The notes: generated by a model not told the origin, from the letters alone. A stretch of DNA of 64,000 nucleotides from Hypericum androsaemum (GCA_963995505.1 OZ023184.1:3534001-3598000); one strand, 5' to 3'. Counted from the first letter of the stretch, positions 22,962 through 36,038 are shown. Numbers and translations are program-made.

Positions 22962-25900
22962 GCCTTTAATCTACCCATAATTATATCCCATTTTGGAGAT
23001 ACAATTAATTAATTTCCATTTTTAATCACATTGTTTTCCCCTAATTTTTTTATTTCCCTTGCTTCCGGTGGTCAATTATATCTTCCGTGGAGAATTAGCC
23101 TGTAATTTGGCAATAGAGTCGTTGCAGATCGCAATAACCCTGTGAAAGAAACTAGAATTTAATTTGGGGTTTTTTTTTCTTTTGTTACCATCTCCTCGAT
23201 GTTTGATTCCATAAGTAAATTTATATTAATTCTATTCGTTTAAAGTTATTTTGTGTTCCTTCTTGCACCTATAAATCGTATCCCCTATTTTGCTAAAATG
23301 GATTCCAATTATTCGTACTCAAAATTTTTTATTTAAATTTGAATGTGCTACTTGTTGGTATAACTTTTAGGAAACTGTTCAAATTAAAAATAGAGAGAGG
23401 AATATTAAAGCTTCCACGTTTCTTCAACTAGTAAGTTATTATATGCAAGGCGAGAGGGAAAATGTCAGTGCCCTTCAAAAAAGGGAAGATGTTACATAAT
23501 GATTAGGTACGTCCCAACTTATAAAAAATCCATATTAAGTCAATAAAATAACTATAAATTTGGCTATTTCTGACCAATATAAAAATGTAGTGTTTTCTTT
23601 TTCTATCTTGTAAGTTTGATTAAATTTTGATTGATTCCCACTATACTGTCGTGATCGATAGAATTATTCGAAAAGGTTCCTTTTCAGGGGAAAAAACTAC
23701 TCGAAAAAGTTTGTAAGCTTATCGTGAATTTTTTTAATAAAGATTAGTGGCGTAATGGTGGAGAGTGAGCATCTTGTGGACTGATTAAAAAACCAATCAT
23801 AAGGCCAATGACGTTCGGTGGGGTCACTTGCATTTTTCTCGTGGTTGATTAAATTAATAAGTATGTTTTTAATGGTAAAATTTCACACCATAACATAACT
23901 AGGAGTTGAATCCTTGACCACCTAAATATTTAAGATGGCTTATGCCGTTGGATTAAACCTCTTTTGAAAATTAATAAGTATCTTGATTGACCAATAATAA
24001 AATTATTCTTGTTTAACAAAAAAATTTGAGTTTAATTCTTTGAGAATACAATAATGTTAAATACTTCTTTGAATAATTTTGTTGTTTCTCAAAAGTCTAC
24101 CGGATTCAACTCTCAATTAGTGAGTTTAGTAGATGTTCGGATATCAATATGTTTACTTCTAAAAAAAATCAATATATATAAAGTAAAACAAATATTGATA
24201 TTGATCTGCACGATATACTCTATTTTAAAACTTGATACCACCAGACACGTATCTGTCCCATCCTATAAAATACATTACTGTGGCAATAGAATAAATGTAT
24301 TATTTTGGTGGAAAGAAATAAATGCTATATTGTTGTTGAAGATGGTGACCTTGTTGACTCTTCGAGATTTGAGAAGACGAGCGATTAAGACAAGTTAATG
24401 TCTTAATACTTTTTTTTTGGAGAAGAAATGTCATTTAAGATACTGATAGAATAATTAACAACCTGAAGACAAACAGAAAACCAGTAATACTGCTTTATTT
24501 TGTCACGTGTTGAAGATATGGGATCTCTCTTATTCAAATTTCGCGGCTTGACCAGGGAGTATTTCAAGTGTGCTTGATCTAACAACTTTAAAATAGTTTT
24601 TGGTTAGATATAAAATTTTAATATCGTATCAAAATTAATTAATTTCGTATCTATTATTATTCTCATATGCATAAGTGTTAAAAATTCGTCAATAAATTTT
24701 ATTATTATTTTTGGGTGATTAGGCTATGTATTTTTGGATCTCTATTCTCTCCTTAGATGACGGTAATCAAGGTGCGTGATTCAGCGTTAATGATTGATAC
24801 TTTTTTCCCTATTGTAGGTACAGAGTTTTCAACTTCAGCCCAACAAAGATTATAGGCTGTATTGCTAGCAATGTTTCTTCTGTACGGATTCTTAGGAGTT
24901 AGAAGATATTTTTTTCATCAAATTGAAATCTGATCTCAGTTTTCTCACTTGTGACTTCAAAATTAATTTCTTCATAGTCACTATCTGTCACGTGGAGAAT
25001 GTACAGGACTTCGGGTTCAGCGATCGTCGACAATTTTGTTATGAAGCAACGTAAGCGGGCGATAATTGGCCCGATAAATCACAAAATTTCAAAGATAATG
25101 ACATGTGATATTCCTCTCGTACACCAATTCTTCCATCATGGGTCAACTTGCTTTTATGGTTTACTTCACCAAATTAAATAAATCACTATAATTTTTGGAA
25201 TGCTTTCTAAACTAACCACATTATAATCTTACTTTAAAGGCGTAGTAACTTTCTTAAGGGATAGTGTAACAAAAAACCATAGTTTTATACATATTTCAAA
25301 GTTTATACAATAATAAATGTGAATAGAAAAAATTCTAAATTTCTTATTGTACGGTCCTTCGAGGAATATGAATTTAGAACCTCTACTTTTTTTAATAAGT
25401 GGATTATTATTCCAATATAATAAAATGTACACATGTATAGTCCCTGTATATTAGATATCTCTTAGTACATTGTAGTCACTGTCTCATTAATATCTGATGC
25501 ACGGTGATAAAAGTTCCAGGAGGAAAATACCTCGAAGAACCGAACAAGACAGCTTGAGATCTAAGAAGCTCTAAAGGGGCGAAGATAGAGCTTCGAAGAT
25601 CCAGTAAAATGGATAGTTAGAGAGGAAGAGGTAGAAGATTAGAGATGATAGAAATCGTAACCGTTTTTTGTTATTTAATTTCAGCATAAGTTTTCTTCTT
25701 CATGTGCGAGAGTACTCATACTATGAAGCTAGTCCTTGGGCTTACATCTAAAATAACCAGGTCCAAAAGTTAAAACTAATAACGGATTAGAAATAAAACG
25801 AATAGTGGGCTGGTGGACCTTGGCCTATAACCAGCGACTTTCATCATCCATGACTTCCATACTTGGCCATTTTTCTCCTGCAAACCTTGCCCAAGTGAGA

Positions 25901-26786
25901 TGTCTCCTTCAACCCACAATTCAACAGGAATCCCCAATTTATCTGATATGAACTCTAAGCTTCTAATTTTCAATCGTTCAATCCCTTACCAAAATCTGAC
26001 ATGCAACAAAATCCTACTGAATTAAAATCCCGTGAAAAATCCTCGATAGAAAAAGAGCATCCGACCTAGTAAAGTCATTTAACACCCTAATTTATCATAA
26101 AATACAACCCACCCGATTTTCTATGCGGTTAAAAGACCTAAATGGAGCAGCTTTGGATTTAATGCAGGAGAAGTTGCAAGATAGAGCCTCTAAGTTTTAG
26201 AACATCCATAATTGATCGATTCTTATTTTGAAGTATCTCCGACAAAATCTCAGTCTACAAAAGTAATTATTTGAGGTTTACAAGTTATGAAATAACCGGT
26301 TTAGATCAACTCACATCAAGAAGTATAAAGTTCGAATTATTAAAAACACAATTATGTTAAATAATTATGGAGAAAACTTTAGTAATGTTCAAATATCCTA
26401 ACTTTAGTAGGTGTCCATGTGGATTAGTCTTAAAGCTAACTTATGCATTATATTTAATCTATGGGCTTGGCTTGGACCCGTGGGCTTCAAGGTGAGCTAA
26501 TCTTGTAACCTTTCCATAAAAGTTGTTCCACTTCCCACCCAAGAAGGAATTAGATTCCAATGGTAGGAAGGTGATGGAATTAGCTTAACGTGCCTTTGGC
26601 AATACATTGGTCAAAAAGCAAAACAAAACATTTATTATCTCCGACCAACTTAAGAAAGGGCAAGCCAAAATAAAAAGGTAAAGAATCCCAACACCAACTT
26701 ATCACCGATGTTTGTATTCGCTGCCATATTTACGAACATTTAGACCAACTCTCCTTAATATTAGAACACGATCATCTAAAATTACA
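22962..26786. other. 3.8-kb intergenic region
   Basis: The first 200 bp is the profilin 3' region. I see no convincing gene in the rest. A minus-strand frame at 25776-25973 (KLGIPVELWVEGDISL, QVWKSWMMKV) has coding-like composition but I do not recognise it. Near 24600-24690 the order ATATCGTATCAAAA then CGTATCTATTATTATTCTC resembles the LTR end and primer site of the TRIM at 13130-13190, so a decayed TRIM is possible. Around 25500-25700, purine-rich repeats of AAGA and GAAGA resemble LTR sequence. Confidence 0.4.
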
Positions 26787-28055
26787 ATGTCTAATGCCGG
26801 AAATTCGGGTGAAGAATGCTTAGGATCGATGAAGGGAAGAAGCTCGATGGCCGAAACGCCGGTGTTCTTGAAGATCGGTGTACCTTTGGTTCTATCAGTG
26901 GCGGGTCTTATTTGTGCAGGGTTTATTACAAGACGATGCATGGCAAAAGAAGGATCAGAATCAGACACTGAAGAGAATGTCATGGAGGAGGACTCATCAA
27001 CGTTCGTGTTGGAGAGCGCGAGGGCCGAGTTTTCGGATATGGAGGACTCATCATCAATGGTGGAGGAGAAGAAAAGGTTCGAGGTGTTGGTGTTGGAGGG
27101 TCTGAAAGTTGTGGAGCAGCTCGGGTTTGTGAAGTTGGAAAATGGGATTTTGAGAAGGAAAGTGAGGAAGTTTCTGAGGAAGGCAAATCAGCAATCTGTT
27201 GTTATAAGAGAGAAGGACTATAAGATTGAAGCTGCAAGAGAAGAGATTCGAAGAATCCGCGGAGAGTTGGAGAAGAGAACTAACGAGATCGAGGAAAAGG
27301 AGGACGAAGCGAGGGAATTGCAGGGCGTTATTTATGATCTGCAAGAGGTCAAAGATGAACTGCAAGTGAAGTTGAATTCTGCAGAGGTTTTGAGTTGAAT
27401 CCTCATTTAATTTTTATAAAATCAAAGTTAGATAATAAATGCTAATAAGAGAATAATAGAGGACACCATATATATATATGCGGTTTGACCATATCTGGTG
27501 CTCTATGTTCTTCTCTCAATGTTTGTTAAGGCGTTTGTTATCTGTGTTTCGCTTCCGCTGCCTCAAAATGGACGTAAGAGAAACCCTCTTCGTTCTACGC
27601 GGTGGTTTAACTTTCGAAGGGTTCTTTATGTGCAGATTGAATCAGGACGAAGGAGAATGGAGGAGTACAAATACAACGAGCTCGTGGATGAGCTAGAACA
27701 ACTCCGCGAGGAGCGAGCCGCCGAGGTTACTGAGAAGATAAGCATGAGATGGACTAATGCGTGCCTAAGGTACGAGTTGGTGAGAATTCAGCAGATACAA
27801 TTGCAGCATCAGATGGGCAACATGGGAAACCATTTGGAGATGGCAAATGAAGTAGAGGGCTCACCTTCTGATGATCACATTGTCCTGAACTTAAGCGAGG
27901 AGGCGATTTGTAATTCGCGGTTCGTACCGCAAAGGAGGAAGTTCTTGAGGAAGATTAGGAGATGGGTGGAAGGAGGTAGTGGGAGCAAGAGAAAGATGGA
28001 GTTGGGAGAGAAATTAGAGGGTGGAAGGAAGGAAGAGCATTGGAGGTGTTCTTGA
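26787..28055 (+). CDS. CHUP1-like coiled-coil protein
   Basis: Exon 1 is 26787-27386 and exon 2 is 27636-28055 (GT-AG, phase 0), giving 339 residues. ATG 26787 is the first ATG in frame. A single hydrophobic segment, VPLVLSVAGLICAGFI (about residues 32-48), is followed by basic residues (TRRC). An acidic linker and long coiled coils follow, at about 95-200 and into exon 2. The block YNELVDELEQLREERAAEV then WTNACLRYEL is the signature of the plant CHUP1 family, whose best-known member links chloroplasts to actin. The Arg/Lys tail RRKFLRKIRRW fits the short members. At 339 residues it is far shorter than CHUP1 and lacks its proline-rich region. Its membrane target is not evident from sequence. 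Confidence 0.75.
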
Positions 28056-29160
28056 GTATGCAGAAGCAGGGGAAGAGCATTTGTCTCCTGTAACGAGGTT
28101 CTGTTCTGGTGCATAATGTAATGTACTTGGCAGAAACAATAATAGGAAATGTGTTTATTGAATTTTATGACAGGAAAATACTGATAGAGAATGAAATAAA
28201 CAGGTACATAAAATGCTTTTAATGTTATATGTATCTGTTTATTATTTTTATGATTCAAGCAATGACCAACGAACCATAGTTATTATAACTAGTTCTACTT
28301 ATAAAAACATATACAAGTAGTCAGTCTTACATACTGAAAAAAAATACCATATAGAGACTCGCTCGTAAATAAGACCAGTTGTACTCTATATATCATAAAT
28401 TTATCAAAAAATAATAACTGTCAACAAGAAAAAAAAACACATAATTATTTATAATATTTAGATTTGAGTATTATTAAGCTCTTTTTAAGGAGTTATTTTT
28501 TCATTATTTTTATGTTCGTAGACTTGAAGCGATGATCCTTTAAATGAATAAAAATTTCTTAACGCTAGGAACAACTCTAATCGTTAAACTATTGTAACGA
28601 TATTGCGAGCAAAGAACATCTTAACGGTAACAAAAAAAAAACTGAACTTCTAATAAACCCAAAACGGAAATCTACCTCTTCACTAATTTAACAGGGAAAG
28701 ATTGCAACTTTTTTTGTTAACAGGGGAAGAGGAGAATTGCTTTTAGGAGAAGAAGACCAACTATGTCGCCTTGAAGCTATTCGTTGTTTGTCCCGAGAGA
28801 TAATAACAACCCACAAGCTGCTCTGTTGGGGCCCACCAATCAGGAGGGGACCAATTTGGCTTTGGACTGTAAAGGTTTAATCTTTTTAAATCAGCTTTTT
28901 TGGGTAGAATTCTCGCTGATTTGGATGTTTCAGTGATGTCTTTGTTTTGGTTAAGTTCCTCCGGGTTTCTTGCTTTTTCTTTGGTATGATCATTTGCTTG
29001 CAATGAATTGCTGTGTTCAGTTTCGTCTCTGGTGCGTGTTTGATATGCATTATCTGGTGGTACTTATGGAGCTTTGACATATCCTTGGATTTTCAAAATC
29101 GTTGAAGGCTAATGCAATTGCATTTTGGCTATGCTGTTCCAAATCTAATTGAACTCAAAG
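28056..29160. other. Intergenic region with one unexplained minus-strand frame
   Basis: The first 150 bp is probably the 3' UTR of the CHUP1-like gene. A minus-strand open frame at 28761-29003 ends KPNWSPPDWWAPTEQLV... and has plausible amino-acid composition, but I recognise no family and no splice context. Nothing else is supported. Confidence 0.3.
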
Positions 29161-29185
29161 GTGAGAGGAAAATGTTCATTCAGCT

Positions 29186-29531
29186 TCACCTGTAAAACAC
29201 GGCCACGTAGCTCTTGTCGATACGGACACCGGAGAGAAGCAGTCCTTTCAGTTGGAGATATGCCTTGGAAATCACTGTGAGTGCATGTACGGTCGGTGCC
29301 GCTGCCAATCTATCTTCTAATTTGTACAAGTTTTCCCATTCCTTGTTGTGTTGTGTGGCTTTCAATTGCAAAACGATTCTCGACGTCCTTAAGATAAGAA
29401 GAAGCCTTCACAAAGTGAAACTTTAAGGAATCCCATTCTGATGATAGTGCGTGCCTTTCTGAATAGGATGTTTGGGTATGGTTGTCCATTTCGTCCAAGC
29501 TCGGGACAAAATGAATCCGTACGTCGTCCAT
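29186..29531 (-). pseudogene. Unrecognised protein fragment, frame broken
   Basis: Two overlapping minus-strand frames look like one protein interrupted by a shift near 29345. The first (29531 to about 29345) reads MDDVRIHFVPSLDEMDNHTQ and WDSLKFHFVKASSYLKDVENR. The second (about 29360-29186) reads KEWENLYKLEDRLAAAPTV and LTVISKAYLQLKGLLLSGV. The second frame ends at TACAG/GTGAAG, a possible splice donor at about 29188. Composition is typical of a soluble helical protein. I cannot name the family. It may be a dead gene fragment or a gene with an error or a small unrecognised intron. Confidence 0.4.
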
Positions 29532-29889
29532 ATCAGAACACTTTTGTTTCTTTTTTTCATGTTATCATCTCCCATAATGATTTAATGCTGGATACGAAAA
29601 GATGATTTAATGCTGAACAAGTTTTTAAGTATGAGGCTAGAAGTTCCTTTCCCCTAAGGTCATGTCATAATCATAGGAGGAATACCAACTCATGTATGGT
29701 CTGATAGATACGGTGTTAGTCCTTAAGAATCAGGTGGGAGGATCGAATCTCATGACCGTCTAAGATCCGAAATTATGGAACCAATTTAAAACTTATCAAG
29801 AAAAAAAAAGTCATAGGAGGAATCCACAACACACCAGTCCAATAAGTGCCAAAAGAAATCTAGAATTTTTCTCATTTTCCACCCTCTAT

Positions 29890-31857
29890 ATGCCTCCACT
29901 CCATTTGCATCAGCAAAGCAGATTGAGAAAAAAAATGTATATTTCCCCATTCAGTTTCATCCATCTGCTCCTGCTCCTGCTCCTGCTTCTGCTCCTTATT
30001 ATTAACCATTGCGCGTCTCAGAAGAACTGCCCGAGCTGTGGCAGCTTGGAAGTTCCCTACCCTTTGAGCACCGGCCCTGCCTGTGGTGACCCGAACTACC
30101 ACCTTCGTTGTGATTCTCACTCTCAAAAGCTATATTTCGAAGCCATGAACAGAAGTTCATACCTTGTTCTTAAGATCATGGCTCCGACTCACCGCCTGGT
30201 GGTGCAACCTTCGCCATGGGTTTCCACTACGTGTGTTACCGAGGACATGATGTTAAGCGAAGGCCTGAAGTTAAACCAGACACTGCCCTTCAATGTCAGT
30301 TCGTCCAATACGATCTTCCTCTTCAACTGTTCCCCCCGCCTGTTCGTCTCGCCTCTCAACTGTACGCCATCTAGTCTTTGCCACCGTTACTTGGAGAGCT
30401 CCGGACATGTTGACAACGACCGAGCTGGTCAGTGTGCTGGTAGCCTCAATCCGTGCTGCACGTTCGTCGCAGGGGGGATGCCTTCAGCATATAAGATCAG
30501 ACTCCACAGTTCGGGTTGTAAAGCATTCAGAAGCATCCTTCATATTGACCCCGCAAGGCCTGCGAGTCAATGGGAAGAGGGTCTCGAGATACAATGGGCT
30601 CCGCCGCCAGAGGCGACATGCGAAAGCCAGCTTGATTGTTCCGGACCATCAAGGTGTTTACCTGCTGACGAAAACGGTCTGCACCGATGCATTTGCAACA
30701 GGGGTTACCACTGGAACCACATTCAAGGAAGTTGCTCGAGGAACAAGAGTAAAAGAGAAGTCGCCCTTGGCGTAACGATCTCGCTAGGGGTAGGGGTAAT
30801 ATCCTTCATCTGTCTTGCTCTAGTAACAGCTGCAACTATTGTATGGTCTCGTAAACGGTCGAACCGGGGAAAGCTTGCGGAGGCCAGAGGAGATTTGTTG
30901 AAAACAATCAACGGAGACAAGGCTGCGAGGATGCTTCTTCTGAAAGAAGTGAAGAAAGCAACAAAAAACTTCTCTAGAGATAACTTTCTAGGTAGTGGTG
31001 GCTATGGGGAAGTCTACAAAGGCAAGCTTCAAGATGGAACTGTGGTGGCTGTTAAGATGGCCAAAGTGGGAAACCTCAAAAGCATCCAGCAAGTACTTAA
31101 TGAAGTTGGAATACTCTCTCAGGTGAAGCACAAAAACTTGGTTACGCTGCTCGGATGCTGTTTAGAAGGCGATCAGACGTTGATGATCTACGAGTACATT
31201 TCGAACGGAACACTCCACGACCATTTGCACGGCAAGTTCTCCACCTTCCTGAGCTGGAGAACTCGGCTGAAGATAGCTGCAGAAACTGGTGAAGCGTTGG
31301 CTTATTTGCATTCTGGAGTTGCCACTCCCATCTACCACAGAGATGTCAAGACAACAAACATACTACTAGACGATGCCTTCAACGTGAAAGTTGCGGATTT
31401 TGGGCTGTCTAGACTGGCTCGTCCGGGCCTAAGCCATGTCTCGACCTGCGCTCAAGGAACGTTGGGCTACTTGGATCCCGAGTACTACCGCAACTACCAG
31501 TTGACAGATAAAAGTGATGTCTACAGCTACGGGGTCGTCCTGCTCGAGCTTCTAACTTCTCAGAAAGCCATCGACTTCTCACGGGATCAAGACGACGTCA
31601 ATCTGGCCATTTACGTCAGGCAATGGGCGAGAAAAGGCGCCATGATGGAAGTAGTTGATCGGAGACTACTCGGAGAGGAGCCATCAAGTAATCTGATTGC
31701 AAGCATTGATCTTTTCTCCGAGCTCGCGTTCGCTTGCCTGCGGGAGAAGAAAGGCGATCGGCCGGGCATGAAAGATGTTGTTCAACAAGTGGAGTACATA
31801 ATGCAGGTCCTAGAACAGGGCAGGTCCGTGAATGAAATTAGTGCTGACTCTGCATAA
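29890..31857 (+). CDS. Wall-associated receptor kinase-like protein, WAKL20 type
   Basis: Intronless frame of 655 codons from ATG 29890; ATG 29935 (640 residues) is as likely, since it begins directly before the signal peptide (leucine-rich segment). The ectodomain starts with CPSCGSLEVPYPLSTGPACG, the GUB_WAK galacturonan-binding type, followed by many Cys and N-glycosylation sites and a C-terminal cysteine cluster (CICNRGYHW). One membrane helix lies at about 291-321. The kinase has GSGGYGEVYKG (about 368), VAVKMAK (about 386), HRDVKTTNILLDD (about 484) and DFGLSRLARPG (about 503), so it keeps all catalytic residues and an RD motif. It would act at the plasma membrane as a Ser/Thr kinase sensing wall or extracellular ligands. 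No lesion seen; lack of introns is usual for WAKL20 relatives. Confidence 0.92.
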   Translation: MPPLHLHQQSRLRKKMYISPFSFIHLLLLLLLLLLLIINHCASQKNCPSCGSLEVPYPLSTGPACGDPNYHLRCDSHSQKLYFEAMNRSSYLVLKIMAPTHRLVVQPSPWVSTTCVTEDMMLSEGLKLNQTLPFNVSSSNTIFLFNCSPRLFVSPLNCTPSSLCHRYLESSGHVDNDRAGQCAGSLNPCCTFVAGGMPSAYKIRLHSSGCKAFRSILHIDPARPASQWEEGLEIQWAPPPEATCESQLDCSGPSRCLPADENGLHRCICNRGYHWNHIQGSCSRNKSKREVALGVTISLGVGVISFICLALVTAATIVWSRKRSNRGKLAEARGDLLKTINGDKAARMLLLKEVKKATKNFSRDNFLGSGGYGEVYKGKLQDGTVVAVKMAKVGNLKSIQQVLNEVGILSQVKHKNLVTLLGCCLEGDQTLMIYEYISNGTLHDHLHGKFSTFLSWRTRLKIAAETGEALAYLHSGVATPIYHRDVKTTNILLDDAFNVKVADFGLSRLARPGLSHVSTCAQGTLGYLDPEYYRNYQLTDKSDVYSYGVVLLELLTSQKAIDFSRDQDDVNLAIYVRQWARKGAMMEVVDRRLLGEEPSSNLIASIDLFSELAFACLREKKGDRPGMKDVVQQVEYIMQVLEQGRSVNEISADSA

Positions 31858-32973
31858 GCAAAGAGTGCAACATTTTGGATAAGTGAATATTCACTAAGGC
31901 AAAGTGAAATGAGCAGAGTTATGGTAATGAAACAAGGACAGGAGATACTATGATAAGCAAGTAAAGCTGCCTAATGCATTTGGTCTAATGGTATGAGACG
32001 TATAGAAGTTGACGGAAAATAAAAGCTATTGGAAGAGAAAGGTGGTGGGATCAGATGCTTTTTTTATTTTATTTTTCTCTTGGAAAAAGGCGTGGGAAGC
32101 TGGAATCTGTTAGAACTTGGATTTGTGCATGTATGTGGTGAATAAAAAAAGCGACTTTCCTTTGGATGGGAAAGGTATTGTAAGAGAGAGATATGGAATC
32201 TAAAAAGTGTCGTTGCTAGGAAAGAAGTATCCATGTCTTTATGCCTATATAATTTTTTTGACCAATTTTTATGCCTATATTTGGTTGCAAAAGATAGGAT
32301 TTCACTACTTTATTATAAATGAATTGTGAGTATTCATTCTAAAAAAAGATATGCAAATAAATTTCATGATATAAACATTAGAGCAATTGAACCATGTTGA
32401 AATTTTTATATCTAAAAAATGTAAATTTACGAAACTTAAAAATAAATTTATTATACTCATAATGAATAATGATGTGATAATTTCAACATCAAAATGAGAA
32501 ACAGTGTAGTAAATCCTTGTGTACCAATAGAAATGAGTCTAAATTTGAGATCATATCTCGGCCAAATTAAAAATTATTCTTATATGAGGTAATTGGTATT
32601 TTATATGAAAAATAAACTAAGAAGTTAAATCTTCGTTTTCTTAATCACAAATTTTATATTCTGATATAACTGGTGAGTACTATAACTAAAATTTTGCAAC
32701 GTATTATTAAAATTTAACTAAGAACTCAAGCTGGCAACGATAAGTGAGCAAAGGAAGAAGATAAAAAAGATGTCTCAATGTAAGCTTTTCCATCTATCAT
32801 ACAGATTTCAAGTTTCTGCGCAACTGAATAATTGAAGTTCCCTCGGAAATTTTGAAGACAAAAAAAAAAGTACCTATGAAGGAAAAAAAGAAATAAGAAA
32901 AGTGACAATTCAGTTTTTCAAGTATCAAAATTTGTGTCTTCAAGCGGATGGTAGACACTGTAAACTGTACAGC
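31858..32973. other. Intergenic region between WAKL20-like and PABP genes
   Basis: The two genes converge. The first 300 bp is probably WAKL 3' UTR and the last part PABP 3' UTR. The rest is AT-rich with no gene recognised. Confidence 0.5.
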
Positions 32974-35900
32974 TCAAATGACTGCAACCTCAGCTGAGAG
33001 GAAGCTCGGATGGATGACTTCCTGGGCCGATACTTTCGACTTGGAAATCTTGAGCACCCGCATAGCTTCTTCCACCTTCGCGGCTAAAGCCTCCGGTGAC
33101 TCCAACAGCAGAAGCAGTTCCGAATTGTCCATCTCCAGAAGCATTCCCGTGATCTTCGCCGCAAAATCAGGCTGCAATTTGAAGACAGGTGTGGCTTATT
33201 AACATGTTCAACACAATAGCAAGATATATTATTACATTGTAATAGAAATCATCTGTATGATATTACCTTGTGTCGTTGGACAAGTGGATAGAGACGCTCG
33301 CCTAAAATCTGCTTCTGCTCCTCGTCAGTTGCGGCAGCTAACTTACTACTCAACATCTCAGAACCCTCTATAGAGTTGGAAGAAGCTCGCAAGATTCCAG
33401 GACCGCGTGCACGACCATTTGGCACATACTTAACATGCACAGCCCGCTGCAGAACATTTTGCAGATAATAATCGCAAAAAAAAAAAAATCATTATATTGT
33501 AACATATAACAGCTTTCAACTTCTCAAAGAACACTTCAAAACTGATTGCTTGAATCTTTGAAAGTAATGGATTGATTGGGCTGCTGGATATGGGAGGCAA
33601 AGTGATTGCCATTTTGAGTAGGCATATGCACATTGATCCGTTCTCTGCCTCGCCGGTGCTGCGTTTGCGCATTAGGCATCTGTGAGATGCAAACATGTCA
33701 CTCGAATTTGAAGAATGCGTTGCGTTTAACAATAATACACCCAAGACGTCTGGCTTCTCTGTCAAGTACTTACGATGGGAAGTTGAAAGGTTGGACCAGT
33801 TGGTGTCCCATAGCCATTACCCCTCCTCCAGCCAGGGCTCACACACAGAGGTTGTTGGTACACCATCCCCGGTCGTGACACAACACCGGGAGGCGATGTG
33901 TAGTAGATTTGAGGATAGCCACCACCAGGTATCATAGCCAGACGTGCATATTGCAGCTGCAGTTGTGCCTGCCTATCCTCCTTCCTTTGAGCAATAGCAA
34001 CATATAATGGTTTTCGGTGAAACATTAAACCTGGTTGAGGTACCAAGACATTAAACCTGTTAAATAATTTCAAACAGACCGCGAATGAAACGACGACGAA
34101 ACAACATATACATTACCATGCAAAGAGATCACAGCCTTATTCGCCTCGTCCGGATTGGAAAAGCAAACAAATCCAAAACCTTTACTGATTCCTTTACCAT
34201 CTCTCATAATTTTTGCTGAATTAATTGTGCCGCATTGGCTGAAGTGCTCTCTTAACTCTTCCTCAGTGACATCATCATCGATGTTCTTCACATACACATT
34301 CAAGTCCTACAAAACTCAATGCATGGACAAACAATTAGGTATATAAACACCAACATAAACACGCATAAATAAATAAATAAATATATATATATATATATGT
34401 GTGTGCATAGATACTTAATATTTAGAATTAGCTTGAATTTCAGAATTTTCTCCTTGCGTTTCTCTTCAAATTGACGACGCAAAAGCTGTTGGCGCTCTGT
34501 TTTCTTCTGTGCCCTCCCTACGTAAAGAGCCTTTGCTCCTGCATGGGTTGGAAGTAAGGAACAGAAAAGGCTAAAAAGGTCAGCAAAAAGTCACAACAAA
34601 TATATAGAAAATACCATATAGAAAATTGGAATATCATAGTAATGCTGCTGTTAGGCAGCTATGCCATGGAAAGGTAGACCTACCAAGATCTAGTCCATTC
34701 ATTGTTTCCATAGCTAATCTGGCATCTTCGGGATTCTCAAAGTTAACAAATCCAAAACATTTTGAGGCACCATTCTCATCCTTAGCAATTATTAAACTGG
34801 CGATTTTCCCAAATTCAGAAAACTTCTTTCTCAGAAGATCTTCACTGATATCCGGGTCCAAATTTTTGACGTACAGGTTGGTATATTTGACATCAGGGGT
34901 GGATGAAACTCGATCAGTCTTCTTAACAAATTTCCCAACAAATCTGCACGATATAAGACAGAAGTTAAAAGAACCAGCTGGAAAGTAAATTTCAACAGAG
35001 AATGGACAAGAAATGCTCACATTTTCTTATCGTCCACAGTAAGACCATTGAGTTTCTCAATAGCAGAATTGGCAGACTCCTCGGACTCGAACTGAACAAA
35101 CCCATAACCTTTACTCTTCCCATCTTCAGATGTAGCTACTTTGCAAGAAATGATACTGCCGAACTCGAAAAACATCTCGTGAAGCTCCACATTGTTGATC
35201 GACTCGCTTAAATTCTGCAGCAGGCAAAAAAACTTAAATCCACCACTCACTGATGTCGAACACTCGAATAATCAAACAACAAAGATATCGCCAAAAGAAA
35301 AAAAAGACGGGAACCTTCACGAACACATTGCCGACCCCGCTCCTTCTTGCATCAGGATCACGGTGCGACCAAGCAATCCTCATCACTCTCCCATTCAGTG
35401 GAGTGTGATTCTTGGTCTCCAGAGCTCCAAGAGCTGCACAACCACAAGAATTTCTTAATTTAAATTTCGCAAAGGAATCTCAACTTTTCATCATCGAAAC
35501 CGTAACCGAAAGAGTGACACACTTATTTAGAGCCTGATGTTTTTTTTAGACTGGCATGTGCTTACGAGCACTACAACAACAAGTGTAAAATAATACTTGA
35601 TATTTTATCTTAGTGATTATTATTTTTTTATAATTACAATCTACTTATTAAAAAATATACATAAAGAGTAAATCAATGTAAACAAAATCAAAGAAACCAG
35701 AGGCGGAAAAAAGAATTATAATATCAACGCATCTCAAGTGAAACGGAGAAAAAGAAATCCATCGTCACAAGTAAAAAAACTAAAATCCACGTCGCTACGT
35801 GATTTTATAATCATGATTATAAGAATAAAACAGTTTATACCATCCTGAGGCGAGATAAAGTTGACGTAGCCGTAACGAGGGAGCGACCGGAGGAAGAATC

Positions 35901-36038
35901 CCTACAGACGCGAACGGAGGCCAAACTCTTAAACTCCGTGAACGCGTCGAAGAGCTGGCCATCGGTGATGTCCGGGTGCAAGTCTCCGACGTACAACGAC
36001 GCCGGCGGGGTCGCCGTCACCGTCGATGGAACCGCCAT
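32974..36038 (-). pseudogene. Cytoplasmic poly(A)-binding protein gene with three apparent lesions
   Basis: PABP binds mRNA poly(A) tails through four RRM domains and recruits partners through a C-terminal MLLE domain. Ten exons are seen: 36038-35841, 35433-35315, 35214-35021, 34943-34684, 34538-34432, 34306-34117, 34030-33774, 33679-33542, 33446-33267 and 33171-32974, about 613 codons in total. Motifs include [66 protein letters not shown], and the MLLE core KITGMLLEMDNSELLLLLES. Three faults appear. Exon 1 lacks one base near 35880, just after RSL, which the exon 2 phase also demands. The exon 5 donor reads AAG/CTAATT instead of GT. The exon 8 donor reads CAG/TTTTG. Everything else is well conserved, so this is either a young pseudogene or assembly or sequencing error. 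Confidence 0.85.

Noticed and set aside
24600..24700. Third TRIM remnant
   Set aside because: The primer-site-like CGTATCAAAA is too degenerate to support a call.
30293..30775. 160-residue frame overlapping the receptor kinase in another frame
   Set aside because: A shadow of the WAKL ectodomain coding sequence.
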